From Ruegeria haliotis (GTDB taxonomy: Bacteria; Pseudomonadota; Alphaproteobacteria; Rhodobacterales; Rhodobacteraceae), in assembly GCF_013377785.1 (NCBI RefSeq), contig NZ_JABXWT010000003.1:178958-242957 (forward strand): a stretch of DNA of 64,000 bases. Reading direction: 5' to 3'. The notes under the pieces were generated by a model. It was not told the DNA's origin. It saw nothing but the letters and a program-made list of their open reading frames with translations, and ran no database searches. A program made the position numbers and the translations under genes. Positions 26,214 to 34,660 of the stretch are shown piece by piece (within the stretch, counting starts at the first letter, position 1; each line of letters starts with the position of its first letter).

Positions 26214-26289
26214 GCCGCTGTAGCTCAGCTGGTAGAGCACGTCATTCGTAATGATGGGGTCGTAGGTTCGAGTCCTATCAGCGGCACCA
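26214..26289 (+). tRNA. tRNA-Thr(CGT)
   Basis: A 76-nt cloverleaf with CCA. The acceptor GCCGCTG pairs with CAGCGGC; anticodon loop TTCGTAA gives CGT; T-loop TTCGAGT. No target-site duplicate of this tRNA is seen in the window. Confidence 0.97.
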
Positions 26290-26451
26290 CTTTTCCATTG
26301 AAAGCCGAACGGGCAGATTTTTGGGTCGGCGCTTTCACCCAGATCTTTGGTCCATCGACACACATAAGCCAAACAGTTTTGGTGAGAATACGGCCTTTGA
26401 AACGAGCCGAACGGTCGTCGCCCGAGTGTCTAAGGCGTGCTTCTCGACGTC

Positions 26452-26586
26452 GCCTACCCCTATAGAGATCATGACAATTCCACCTTCCCCCGTCTTTCGA
26501 AGATGATCGTTCAAAACTTGGTTCTTCTGGGTGGGTGACATGTCTGCCGTCAACTTGCCATGCGTTGAAAGAGTGCTATCCGTCAT
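26452..26586 (-). pseudogene. DUF3768 gene, truncated copy
   Basis: The first 45 codons match the intact DUF3768 gene at 43014-43382 (KLTADMS, QKNQVLNDH, RKTGEGG, VMIS, GV), then the sequence diverges at about 26452 and continues as an unrelated frame to 26335. This is the end of an older element next to the tRNA-Lys att site, cut by a later event. Confidence 0.8.
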
Positions 26587-26897
26587 GGATAGTTCCTGTG
26601 CTTTTTGAGTTAGAGTTTTTTGATTGTGTACAGGCAAACAAAGCTACGCTTTTCTGCGCCTTCGGGAATTTGCATGCAACTGTGCAATTGCCGCGCTGTA
26701 GGTTGTCAGTGTATCGAAAACTCTACAAAGTGTTAAAAAGCATCAAAATAACAATGCTTTACGACCTCAACAAAAAAGAAAACACAAGCCATCAACGAAA
26801 CGGTTTTCTACACGTTTCTACGTCAATCTATGCCGCGTGGTTGCTAGGTGGTTGCCGTAGGCGTGAGGAAATCTCGCCTATTCTTGCTAACCCATTG

Positions 26898-26949
26898 AAA
26901 AAGTGGTGAGCCGTGCAGGATTCGAACCTGCGACCCACTGATTAAAAGT
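26898..26949. repeat. attL of the tRNA-Lys element
   Basis: 52 bp (AAAAAGTGGTGAG to TTAAAAGT) identical to 43721-43772, ending in the anticodon-arm side of tRNA-Lys. It is a partial tRNA copy, 26904-26949, on the minus strand. Confidence 0.9.
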
Positions 26950-26962
26950 TAGTTCAAATGGC

Positions 26963-26980
26963 TTTTCTACGGTTTTCTAC
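26963..26980. repeat. Possible arm-type sites, left inner
   Basis: TTTTCTAC at 26963-26970 and 26973-26980, spaced 10 bp, just inside attL. The same pairs occur at 26804-26821 and 43626-43643 beside the other att copies. Confidence 0.4.
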
Positions 26981-27079
26981 GTTGCGCTATATTGGTGCAT
27001 AACCATTTGAAATACCTGTGTTTTTATTGAGATTCACCCACACTCTCCTCATACTGTTTGTCACAAAGTGCTATGCCCG

Positions 27080-27098
27080 GTGGTTGCTAGGTGGTTGC
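27080..27098. repeat. GTGGTTGCTAGGTGGTTGC repeat, copy 2 of 3
   Basis: The 19-bp sequence occurs at 26837-26855, 27080-27098 and 43659-43677, always near an att copy. It is made of two GTGGTTGC boxes with 11-bp spacing, so it is a candidate integrase or excisionase binding site. Confidence 0.5.
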
Positions 27099-27125
27099 TG
27101 TGGCTGTTTTGAGGAACCAAAGCTG

Positions 27126-28301
27126 ATGAAATTGACTAAACGACAAATCGACAACGCCACATGCCGCGAAGATAAGACACTTTATCTTTGGGATGGCACG
27201 CTATCCGGCTTTGGCGTGAGACTTTTGCCGACCGGCTCAAAGCGGTACGTCGTAAAATACCGCTCTTACGGTGGTGGGCGCAGTGCCAAACAACGCTGGG
27301 TGACGATTGGCATTCATGGCCAAATCCCGTTCGACCAAGCAAAAGAGCACGCGCGACAAATATTGGCGGCCGTGAAACGTGGAGCAGATCCGCAGGGAGA
27401 AAGACTAGCCATACGCGGCGCACCAAAGCTTTTAGATGCATGGGAGAAATTCGAACGCGAGGAGCTGGCCAACAAGAAGCCCGCGACCATCCGAGACTAT
27501 ACCTCATGCTGGGAGCGGCACATTGGCCCAAAGTTGGGTAGCACCAAAGCAGTAGATGTGTCGCGTTCAGACGTAAGCCGCTTGCATCAGTCGTTGAGTG
27601 ATACCCCATATCTGGCAAACCGGATGCTGGCCTTGTTGTCGTCGTTGATGAACAGATGCGAAGCATGGGAGTGGCGAGAGCAAGGAACCAACCCATGCCG
27701 CTATGTTAAGAAGTTTGAAGAGCAATCTCGGGAACGGTTCTTGTCCGACCCCGAACTGGAACGGCTCGGTAAAGCAATGCGCGATCTGGTAGATGAAGGC
27801 GCAATTTGGCCGGATGTAGCCAATCTAATCAGGCTCCTATTGCTGACAGGTGCCCGAAGGAACGAAATCGCCAAGTGTGAGTGGGGCTGGGTCAACTGGG
27901 AACAGAAGCGAATCTCTCTGCCCGATAGCAAAACCGGGGCAAAACCACTGTTCTTGGGGGATAGCGCACTTCAGGTCTTACAATCACAGAAGGTCACTAC
28001 CCGCGACCCTGATTCAGTTTACGTTTTTCCCGGCAAGAAGCTGAATTCCCCGCTAGTTAACTTGTCAAAACCTTGGAAGTTAATCTGCGGGGCGGCAGAA
28101 CTGAAAGGTATCAGGATACATGATCTGCGCCACACCGCAGCAAGTATTGCAGTCGGCCAAGGTGTTGGTCTCCCGGTCATCGGCCGCTTGCTCGGCCATA
28201 CGCAAACCCAAACGACGGCGCGTTATGCACACGTAGACAGCGATCCTGCATTGGCTGCGGCCAACGCAATTGGCAATGCTGTTGGTGGCTCTATCGGATA
28301 G
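27126..28301 (+). CDS. int: P4-type tyrosine integrase of the tRNA-Lys element
   Basis: A 391-residue recombinase from the ATG at 27126 (MKLTKRQIDNATCRED). The N-terminal part (LYLWDGTLSGFGVRLLPTGSKRYVVKYR) is the DUF4102-type arm-binding domain of P4-like integrases. The catalytic core has Arg in LTGARRNEIAKC, HDLRHTAAS, LLGHTQTQTTARYAHV with the Tyr nucleophile. It lies about 180 bp inside attL. An earlier in-frame start at 27018 is less likely because it reads through a hydrophobic, non-family stretch. Confidence 0.94.
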   Translation: MKLTKRQIDNATCREDKTLYLWDGTLSGFGVRLLPTGSKRYVVKYRSYGGGRSAKQRWVTIGIHGQIPFDQAKEHARQILAAVKRGADPQGERLAIRGAPKLLDAWEKFEREELANKKPATIRDYTSCWERHIGPKLGSTKAVDVSRSDVSRLHQSLSDTPYLANRMLALLSSLMNRCEAWEWREQGTNPCRYVKKFEEQSRERFLSDPELERLGKAMRDLVDEGAIWPDVANLIRLLLLTGARRNEIAKCEWGWVNWEQKRISLPDSKTGAKPLFLGDSALQVLQSQKVTTRDPDSVYVFPGKKLNSPLVNLSKPWKLICGAAELKGIRIHDLRHTAASIAVGQGVGLPVIGRLLGHTQTQTTARYAHVDSDPALAAANAIGNAVGGSIG

Positions 28302-28334
28302 ACACAAAGCTCGATGATGATGGACACTTAAGAT

Positions 28335-28354
28335 GCCCAGTCTCAGCGCTGGGC
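28335..28354 (+). terminator. Hairpin after the integrase
   Basis: GCCCAG (28335-28340) pairs with CTGGGC (28349-28354), 33 bp after the integrase stop; AAACATTTCTT follows. Confidence 0.5.
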
Positions 28355-28523
28355 AAACATTTCTTACCTGCGGCTACGGTCGAAGCATATTGTTTGCCGA
28401 AACTAAATAGACTTGGTGGCCACAATTTCCCGGACAACTTGACAACTCCTGAGCGAGGTCGGGCCACTGAGCTGCCGTTCGCCGCGCTACGGTTATCAGT
28501 TCAAGAGCCGATGACAGCGAGGG

Positions 28524-29201
28524 TTACCAAACACAGATTTCCTCGGCTGCAACGTTCTGATGTCTCTGTAGTTCCGCATTGATTTGCGGGAAAGTTCGTA
28601 GTCTGCAGTGCCGACCACGAGCTTCAATCGTTTCGTAGAGTTCATCAACCGTTGTTTTGTGCCGAAGGTAGATCGTGTTAATGGCCTTTGCTACACGATC
28701 CCGTGGCAATACATCAACTTCTGGGCTTTCCCTAATGTCGCGCAGGAACTTTGTGCTAGGCCATTCTGGCTTAAGTTCTTTTGGAGGAAAAACTAGGTAG
28801 AACAAACCGATTGCGTCTCTCACTTCGGCATTCCAGTTGGACAATGATGTTCGCCCACCACCTCCGGCCTCATGGTCGCCTAAAGCAGCAGCACCATCCA
28901 CGTTGCCTGCCTCTTCAAACGGATTGTAAAGCGAATGAAGACTTGGGGGTTTCCCGGCGGCCTTCATAAGTTCTTTGGCTCCATGCCTCCCCATACACCG
29001 GACAATGGAGTAAGACGGGTCATTCCGATATGTCAGTTGCACATAGCAAACTTCATCTGTCAGATCGCGATAAACTCCATGTTGGTTATCTGTATCTAAA
29101 AGTTTGGTTAGATGCACGATGTTCGGATCAAATACTTCTACAACCTTAGTTCTGAATGACGAGCCCACTGGCCAGTCATGCTGCTCTCCCGCTTTACCCA
29201 T
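28524..29201 (-). CDS. Hypothetical protein, 225 residues
   Basis: I do not recognize a family. The protein is soluble, without a signal peptide or membrane segment, and has a Gly-rich patch (DHEAGGGGRTSLSNWNAEVRD) in the middle and helical stretches (INTIYLRHKTTVDELYETIEARG). It is encoded on the same strand as the ABC-3C genes, but about 300 bp from them and after them, so it may be part of the same defence cargo. Some confidence comes from its length, uniform AT-rich codon use and position. Confidence 0.5.
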   Translation of the reverse strand: MGKAGEQHDWPVGSSFRTKVVEVFDPNIVHLTKLLDTDNQHGVYRDLTDEVCYVQLTYRNDPSYSIVRCMGRHGAKELMKAAGKPPSLHSLYNPFEEAGNVDGAAALGDHEAGGGGRTSLSNWNAEVRDAIGLFYLVFPPKELKPEWPSTKFLRDIRESPEVDVLPRDRVAKAINTIYLRHKTTVDELYETIEARGRHCRLRTFPQINAELQRHQNVAAEEICVW

Positions 29202-29391
29202 TAATGCCTCGCAGTTTTTTTGGTCGTTCAGACGACTCCAATCTTCGGCGACTTCGACGAAGAAGCAAGTAAATACAAAGGAACAAAGGTAAAACCCTTA
29301 CTAAAAAGCTGCGCTTTTGGCTATTGCCAGGCGTGGTCTTCGGGACATAGGGACAGAACAATCGGGACAGCTTGGCGCGGAATTTAGGAGA

Positions 29392-29456
29392 GTTGGCCAC
29401 CCAAGCGGACATTCGCTGCGGTTGCAGCACTAGTAGTGGTTGACGGCAGCTTTGCC
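29392..29456. repeat. Short dispersed repeat, copy 1
   Basis: GGCCACCCAAGCGGACATTC and following sequence up to GGCAGCTTTGCC is about 70% identical by eye to 32988-33049. It is the only structured sequence in the 300-bp gap between 29202 and 29500. Confidence 0.4.
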
Positions 29457-29500
29457 TAGGAAAACAGACATTGAAAAGTTGCAGAAGCGGCTCATTGCCG

Positions 29501-31108
29501 CTAGCTTCTCCAGTCCTTTATGTAGAGTTGGTTTTCATTAGAAAGCTGTATCACTTTTTGTTTTGTCAATATTGCTTCAGCCTTCGCGCCATATTTTTGT
29601 ATTTCGTCAATTGCGATAAAGGTCTGACGGTTGAACGAAACATAAAGTTCTACTAGACGGGCCACTGCCTCGTTTTCGATGTTCTTAAAGAGTACCGAGT
29701 CATGTATAACAAATGGGAGGACGGTAGTTTGGAGGATCGCCAGATCCAGCAAAATTAAGTTGGAATACGCTTTACCCGTCCCAGTGTCTTCAACAGCAGA
29801 GAAACTGTAGCTATTGTTGGCGATTTCCAGCGTCGGACTCTTTCTATGCTCGTCATAAACGTCGTCTACTAGCTTTCTGATTTTGTTGTTTATGATGTTG
29901 GAGATATGGGCCGAGATGGAGTTTCTCTCTTCGGCTAGGCGCATCCGTTCGTCGCGTAGATTTTCCGTCACATCTTTGTCAGTTTCAAAGTAATCTATCT
30001 CTCTCGTAGCGTTACTGCGTCGGACAGCTAATTCGTGGACTCTATCAACAATGACCGTGGGTTCGTCGACATTCCCGAGTGCTTCGCTAATCTCTAGATC
30101 TACGGAAGCGATAGAATTTTCGATCTCTTGAACACCTTTAGTCAGTTCTTTTTCACTGGCCCTAAGCTCGTCTCTAAGAATGCTAGCAATCTTAGAGTGA
30201 AAGGTTTCAATTTGACCAAATCTATCAAAGTTTGCTTCAGGAAAGAACTTTTCAAGGTTCTTGAACGCCTTGCTCTTTATGTACCTATTTTTGCTTAAGT
30301 CTCGCTTCACCCTAGAGAGATTGGCAGACAATCTGTCTCTTTCACCTAGCAACGCGTCTCTAGTTTCTTTTAACTCCAAAACCTCGCGGTTTACAATTTC
30401 ACCAATGCTAATCGCATACTTGGCCAAGTTGTTTTTGATGTCTTTGATTTCGGCGTCAACTTCTGACAATAATTGTAGGTTGTTTTTGTATTCTGATTTG
30501 GTGCTTTTGGGAATTAAGTTCTGTTTGTATGCGCTGTTGACCGTCTTTTTCTTGTCGGCGAGATTCCTCACGGAATCCGACAATGCTTCTATCTCGTCGT
30601 ACTTTTTGTAGAGCTTAATCAGGTTGTCTATCCGACTGGCGGACGTTTCTTTGGCGTGTGAATGTAGCGGTTGCTTCACATCTAAGTTGTCTTTACCCCA
30701 TATACGGGAAAAAGGAGACGTTATGGATCGAAATGTTAGCTTCACGTCGTCCAAAGAGTATGCAGCCTTCAGGAAGGTTCTATAGTCTTCTATTGAAATA
30801 GGTGTCTCATCCTCCGAATCCTCCGATAGCTGGTGAACTAGGTTTGGTGTGGCGGTGTTTCGAACAAAGTGGACAAGTTTGTCTCCGAACCGGAAGCAAA
30901 AGCGATAGTCGTGATGCCCCAGTTCTTTGGGAACATCGCTGTTGTGCCGAAGAAAGCTGTCTCCGCCAAAGGCGAAGTCAACGATCATCAGTAGATTGGA
31001 CTTCCCGATAGAGTTGGTGGCGGCCTGGTCGCCGAGAACGACATTAAAACCGGGGTGAAACTTAATAGTTCCCGTCTTGAATTTGTTACAACGGATTTCA
31101 GTCAACAT
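29501..31108 (-). CDS. ABC-3C ATPase (DUF2326 type)
   Basis: A 535-residue SMC/Rad50-like ATPase. The N-terminal Walker A is GDQAATNSIGKSN; the centre (about residues 170-400) is a long coiled coil; the C-terminus has a signature-like TGTGKAYSNL and the Walker B-like FVIHDSVLF with a following IAIDEIQKYG. This is the ATPase of the predicted ABC-three-component conflict systems, where the ATPase is held to act as the sensor and the partner protein as the effector. It overlaps the middle-component gene upstream by 11 bp. The target is unknown. Confidence 0.85.
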   Translation of the reverse strand: MLTEIRCNKFKTGTIKFHPGFNVVLGDQAATNSIGKSNLLMIVDFAFGGDSFLRHNSDVPKELGHHDYRFCFRFGDKLVHFVRNTATPNLVHQLSEDSEDETPISIEDYRTFLKAAYSLDDVKLTFRSITSPFSRIWGKDNLDVKQPLHSHAKETSASRIDNLIKLYKKYDEIEALSDSVRNLADKKKTVNSAYKQNLIPKSTKSEYKNNLQLLSEVDAEIKDIKNNLAKYAISIGEIVNREVLELKETRDALLGERDRLSANLSRVKRDLSKNRYIKSKAFKNLEKFFPEANFDRFGQIETFHSKIASILRDELRASEKELTKGVQEIENSIASVDLEISEALGNVDEPTVIVDRVHELAVRRSNATREIDYFETDKDVTENLRDERMRLAEERNSISAHISNIINNKIRKLVDDVYDEHRKSPTLEIANNSYSFSAVEDTGTGKAYSNLILLDLAILQTTVLPFVIHDSVLFKNIENEAVARLVELYVSFNRQTFIAIDEIQKYGAKAEAILTKQKVIQLSNENQLYIKDWRS

Positions 31109-31322
31109 AGGTAATTATTCCCGTGCTCTCGTCGAAGTCGATTTTGCGGAGTGCAAAAAGCGTGTCCAAGGCTAAGATAAACTCCGCCACGTCTGGAAAC
31201 TGCTTGGCTGTTTCAGTTCGCAACTGGCCAACTGTTGTTTTTGTTCCGACGTCCATGAGCAATCTGGAGGATTTTCCGATAATGGAGTTGTCAATAGATG
31301 TAAATTTGTCGGGGCAAATCAC
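31098..31322 (-). CDS. ABC-3C middle component 6
   Basis: A 74-residue protein: MICPDKFTSIDNSIIGKSSRLL, TVGQLRTETAKQFPDVAEFILALDTLFALRKIDFDE. The PDK opening, the TVxxL turn and the short winged-helix-like core match the MC6 family, the small adaptor between ATPase and effector. Its first codons overlap the end of the HNH gene (ATGA) and its last codons overlap the ATPase gene, so all three are translationally coupled. Confidence 0.8.
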   Translation of the reverse strand: MICPDKFTSIDNSIIGKSSRLLMDVGTKTTVGQLRTETAKQFPDVAEFILALDTLFALRKIDFDESTGIITYVD

Positions 31323-32137
31323 TCAAACACCTCGCAGTTTTGGATGAAGAACGAGGCAATAATCTCTGCAGCGTCTTTTGTTTCGGATTTTGTTTTGGCG
31401 TCTAACCAATTGACGATATTTTCAAATACAGCTTGCTGACTAACACCTTTACTTTTTTGAGTGAGGTAAAACGTTTTAACTTGGGAGGAAATGATCTCGG
31501 AAGTGCAATCACCAGCCAAGTCAAGTAGAGCTAGCTTCTCTCTGACAAACGTATAGTAGTAGCTTACATTGCTTTTGATTTTTCTCCGAGTAGGCTTGGA
31601 AATACTGTCATTGAGTTTCTCGTCGACCTTTACGGAAGTGAAAATAATTTCCGCCTCAATGTCCTCGTCAGCATCAGAGTAGATGGCGTCAACGATTTCT
31701 AGTATGCCTTCCTCGATATGGTGCTTTTTCCAAAGCTGTTCTTGTCCGCTTCGTTCCATAGCCCTCTTTTTTATTGCAACTAGCTCCCTATACTCCTCAA
31801 TTGTTCGGGGCTTGTCGTACTGAGTGTGACACAAGCTGCAAAGCGGTATCAGATTGTCTTCATCATTTACGTCTTTTCCAAGGCGTTCTTCATACTGCAA
31901 AAGAGTTTCTTCCGAGGGCGTCGGGTTTAGTGGGTAAATGTGCGCGATCTCGTAATTTTTGTAGGATTTTTGACCCTTCGTGTAGAACAGAGGTTCCGCA
32001 TCCAAAGGGCATACGCGATCAACTTGTGAAATGAGAGCAAGTTGTTGCGCATTAGATAGATTTCGTCGTTTGTTTGACACTGTTTTGTTCCACCTGAAAC
32101 AGGCACTTAGCTTTGCTCGAATTGCTTTCGGCGACAC
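31319..32137 (-). CDS. ABC-3C HNH effector
   Basis: A 272-residue nuclease, the probable effector of the ABC-3C set. The HNH core is readable: YEIAHIYPLNP, then EDNLIPLCSLCHTQYD, with a preceding RVCPLDAEPLF that may supply zinc ligands. The C-terminal ~150 residues (TRRKIKSNVSYYYTFVREKLALLD, IISSQVKTFYL) match the C-terminal domain that ABC-3C effectors share and that docks onto the ATPase partner. The start is read as a GTG at 32137; its ribosome binding site is weak, so another start is possible. Confidence 0.8.
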   Translation of the reverse strand: MSPKAIRAKLSACFRWNKTVSNKRRNLSNAQQLALISQVDRVCPLDAEPLFYTKGQKSYKNYEIAHIYPLNPTPSEETLLQYEERLGKDVNDEDNLIPLCSLCHTQYDKPRTIEEYRELVAIKKRAMERSGQEQLWKKHHIEEGILEIVDAIYSDADEDIEAEIIFTSVKVDEKLNDSISKPTRRKIKSNVSYYYTFVREKLALLDLAGDCTSEIISSQVKTFYLTQKSKGVSQQAVFENIVNWLDAKTKSETKDAAEIIASFFIQNCEVFE

Positions 32138-32324
32138 TAGTACGAGTTTTCCATGAAAGTCACGCGTTACGTTCTCTCATAGGTAGTGTTTGTGGTATTT
32201 TGCCTTTCCTGACCGGTACATCCAATGCCCGGTTTCCGCAGTGTTCGCGACATGCCGCATGTTCGAAACTCCGAACGACGGTGAAAGTCTCGTAAGGGCT
32301 CAATTTGCCCACTTTCCGGTTTTT

Positions 32325-32645
32325 TCAGCTGCAGCGCACCGCTGCGAAGGTGGTGCCGACCTGTTGGTTCTGGATCGTTTCCCGCAGCACCGGGCACCCC
32401 GTGACTTTTTCGATCGCCGCCACATTGGCAACCGGCAGGGTCATGTCGGACGACAGCAGGACCTCATTCAACCCCGGCTCATTCGGCCCGGCCAGATAGA
32501 CGCCCGCGCCATTGGCGGGCCGCGCCACAACAAAGAAGCTGCGCCCGTCAATTTCAACGGTCTGCGCGTCCGGGTAATAATCCTTCATTTCCGAGCAGGA
32601 TGCGAGCAACACGCCCGACAGCAAGAGCGCCACGATCCGTTTCAT
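32325..32645 (-). CDS. Small lipoprotein
   Basis: A 106-residue protein from the ATG at 32645 with AAGGGAAT before it. A signal peptide with lipobox LLASCS puts Cys at the mature N-terminus, so it is anchored to a membrane. The rest (DGRSFFVVARPANGAGVYLAGP, VAAIEKVTGCPVLRETI) has no recognized family. An upstream in-frame extension reads to 32894 and is not needed. It lies between the ABC-3C and TIR/caspase genes, with GC-richer codon use than its neighbours. Confidence 0.6.
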   Translation of the reverse strand: MKRIVALLLSGVLLASCSEMKDYYPDAQTVEIDGRSFFVVARPANGAGVYLAGPNEPGLNEVLLSSDMTLPVANVAAIEKVTGCPVLRETIQNQQVGTTFAAVRCS

Positions 32646-33213
32646 TTCCATTCCCTTCAAGGTTGTTTGCCCATCCTTGGCCTGAAATCCCGCCGGAATG
32701 CAAGCCGGGTATTCCGCACTGATCGAGCGTGAGCCTGACAGTGCGAGCAGGCCAAACCCGATGAGGCTGAGCCCAAAAATGGCGCTGCACACATGATCGC
32801 CGCGCCGCATAGGCGGGCGGCAGGGGTGTCGCGGCTTTACTGGACCATTTGCCGTGTCCCTACCCAGCATTTTCCCGGTTCCAGCATGGCTCATGCGAGT
32901 GTCCGGTTTGTGCGGTTCGCGACGTGCGGCTTAAGCGAGGTGAACTTATACCTCTAAGGTCTGATAAGGCTCTGAATGACGTGGGCCTGTGGCCACCAAG
33001 CAGACATTCGCTTTACTTGCAGCAGCAAACATCACGGATGGCAGCTTTGCGCAGATACCGGACTTCGCAATATCGAATGGACGCCCAAACCGGACCTTCG
33101 ACTTACCTTCATGACGCCTCGGCAAAGCTAGTCAGTGCTGTCATTGAACATACAATGGCTGCACAATTTTGGGGCATCCAAAATTCGGAAAGACCTACCG
33201 TTTCGGATTGGCC
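32646..33213. other. Gap between lipoprotein and caspase genes
   Basis: Holds the second copy of the ~65-bp dispersed repeat (32988-33049). No convincing gene or RNA is seen. Confidence 0.4.
32988..33049. repeat. Short dispersed repeat, copy 2
   Basis: GGCCACCAAGCAGACATTCG through GGCAGCTTTGC, aligned with 29392-29456. Both copies flank the ABC-3C operon and lipoprotein gene. Confidence 0.4.
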
Positions 33214-34161
33214 TTAAAGATTTTTTTCAGCCACCAGTCGCCAATATTGATATCCCAATGCGGTTAAGCGGCACGCCTTGGATTCCATAGCAGCGAAGTA
33301 AAGATGTTCGGTGTCAACTGGCAAAACAAGGCCGACAGCCATAAATTTCTGCATGTTTTTCAGAATTGCGACATTGTCGGGATTCGCCGAATCTTCAGTG
33401 AATTCATAGCTTGGGTCCAGATCGTGATGTGTGTCTGGCGTCTCAAAATACTCTGTGAGCTTGCGAAGCGTATCCAATGGGACCTTGGGGCCAATTGTGC
33501 GCAAAACAGCAAAAGAAGAGACGTTGGTCTTAAAGATCGGGCGTTGATCCCATGCTCCCAGCGCTTCGTCCACATAGGCATAAAGAGATCCCGGTGTAAT
33601 GTTGCCGCGAATGTCGGCGGCTCCACCTTGAAGCGCATCAACCAGCAACGAGGTAAATACACCAGCACCATCGATTTCTAGTGCAGTCTCGTCATCAGCA
33701 CTGGCCGTCAGGACTGTTAAACCCTCAGACAACGTTGTCATCGACAAGCCCGCCAGATTCGGCTTTGCCAAGGCCCCGGCATGACAACAGTCAAGAATGA
33801 TAACTTTGTTGCGGGCACTCGAGGCATTTGCGATTTGCAGGACGTCGTTCATCGACAACCCTTCACTGTATTGCTGAGCGTCCGTTGTGACGAGATAACC
33901 ACCGTCGCTTTTGATGAACCCGTGACCAGAGAAGTAAAGCAGAGCCATATCAGGGCTACCGCTGAACAGTTTTTCTATGGCACCCCGAAGTGTAGCGCGC
34001 GTAACTTCATTGCCCGGTGAGAGCAACGCCTCAACTGCAAAATTACGCGACCCTCCACCGTTGTACTCGAGGGTCGTTGCCATTGCATTGGCGTCATTTA
34101 CACAGCCATCAAGTGGAGCATTGGGATAGTCGTTAATGCCAACAACAAGTGCTTTTCTCAT
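33214..34161 (-). CDS. Caspase-like protease (metacaspase type)
   Basis: A 315-residue peptidase of clan CD. The Cys-His dyad is plain: H80 in YFSGHGF and C126 in IILDCCHAG. The start MRKALVVGINDYPNAPLDGCVNDA is typical of bacterial metacaspases. The C-terminal ~100 residues carry no known domain. It begins 7 bp after the stop of the TIR gene. In type IV Thoeris the TIR enzyme makes a cyclic ADP-ribose isomer that activates a caspase-like protease, which then degrades host proteins and halts infection; the same role is inferred here. Confidence 0.88.
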   Translation of the reverse strand: MRKALVVGINDYPNAPLDGCVNDANAMATTLEYNGGGSRNFAVEALLSPGNEVTRATLRGAIEKLFSGSPDMALLYFSGHGFIKSDGGYLVTTDAQQYSEGLSMNDVLQIANASSARNKVIILDCCHAGALAKPNLAGLSMTTLSEGLTVLTASADDETALEIDGAGVFTSLLVDALQGGAADIRGNITPGSLYAYVDEALGAWDQRPIFKTNVSSFAVLRTIGPKVPLDTLRKLTEYFETPDTHHDLDPSYEFTEDSANPDNVAILKNMQKFMAVGLVLPVDTEHLYFAAMESKACRLTALGYQYWRLVAEKNL

Positions 34162-34168
34162 AACTGGC

Positions 34169-34579
34169 TCACTTATTCTTCTTTTCGCCCATCATTTGGT
34201 TAATCGCAGACGCAATATTGTCCCAGCTCCAAGAAATGACGCGCCCACGCGGTAGCCCAGTGGGCAGATTACTGGTGGTATTGGCACCATCCACATAGAC
34301 TCCAAAAACTGGGACATTATTGTCTTTGGCCATCGCGATTTCTTTGGCAACACCCGTTGCGCTCGCCATCGTCTTGCCCACAAGAACAATCACCATATTG
34401 CATTTGTTGATTTTGGCGCTCACCAAGGCTTCCCACTGTGCTTGTGGCATTGAGGCTTTGGCAGACCAATCTTCTACGGAAAAGGGTGTTTTTGAGTTCT
34501 TGGACTGCCCTGCAAAAAGCAGTTTGTCACTGGCATTGTGGTCGAAATCAAAGCTTAAAAATGCACGTGGGTCTGACAT
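34169..34579 (-). CDS. ThsB-like TIR protein
   Basis: A 136-residue protein of the DUF1863/ThsB-type TIR family. RAFLSFDFDHNASDKLLFAGQ, SVEDWSAK, NKCNMVIVLVGKTMASATGVAKEIAMA and VPVFGVYVDG follow the order of ThsB proteins. E80 in GVAKEI fits the catalytic Glu of TIR NADases, which turn NAD+ into a signalling cyclic ADP-ribose. The stop is 7 bp before the caspase-like gene. The sensor function triggered by phage is known for the family; the trigger here is unknown. Confidence 0.85.
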   Translation of the reverse strand: MSDPRAFLSFDFDHNASDKLLFAGQSKNSKTPFSVEDWSAKASMPQAQWEALVSAKINKCNMVIVLVGKTMASATGVAKEIAMAKDNNVPVFGVYVDGANTTSNLPTGLPRGRVISWSWDNIASAINQMMGEKKNK

Positions 34580-34660
34580 AGCGTTCTCTCTAGAAAGTAG
34601 TTAACAATCTAGGTACCTTAAGCGACCAGATGGGGCAGGTCTACATCCTAGGGGCGAACG

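Larger units (their letters stand above)
26452..26949. repeat. Flank copy: remnant of an older element at the tRNA-Lys site
   Basis: About 500 bp similar to 43248-43772: truncated DUF3768 start, its upstream region, the TTTTCTAC and GTGGTTGC motifs and the att core. It sits outside the left att of the current element, so it marks an earlier, now deleted, insertion at the same tRNA. Confidence 0.8.

Noticed and set aside
26214..26289. tRNA-Thr as the target of the second element
   Set aside because: No duplicate of its 3' end is found; the repeats match tRNA-Lys instead.
26157..26372. Minus-strand frame with AADRTRTYDPIITNDVLYQL
   Set aside because: Antisense reading of tRNA-Thr.
32849..33217. 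122-residue plus-strand frame in the gap before the caspase gene
   Set aside because: Spans the dispersed repeat and shows no domain.
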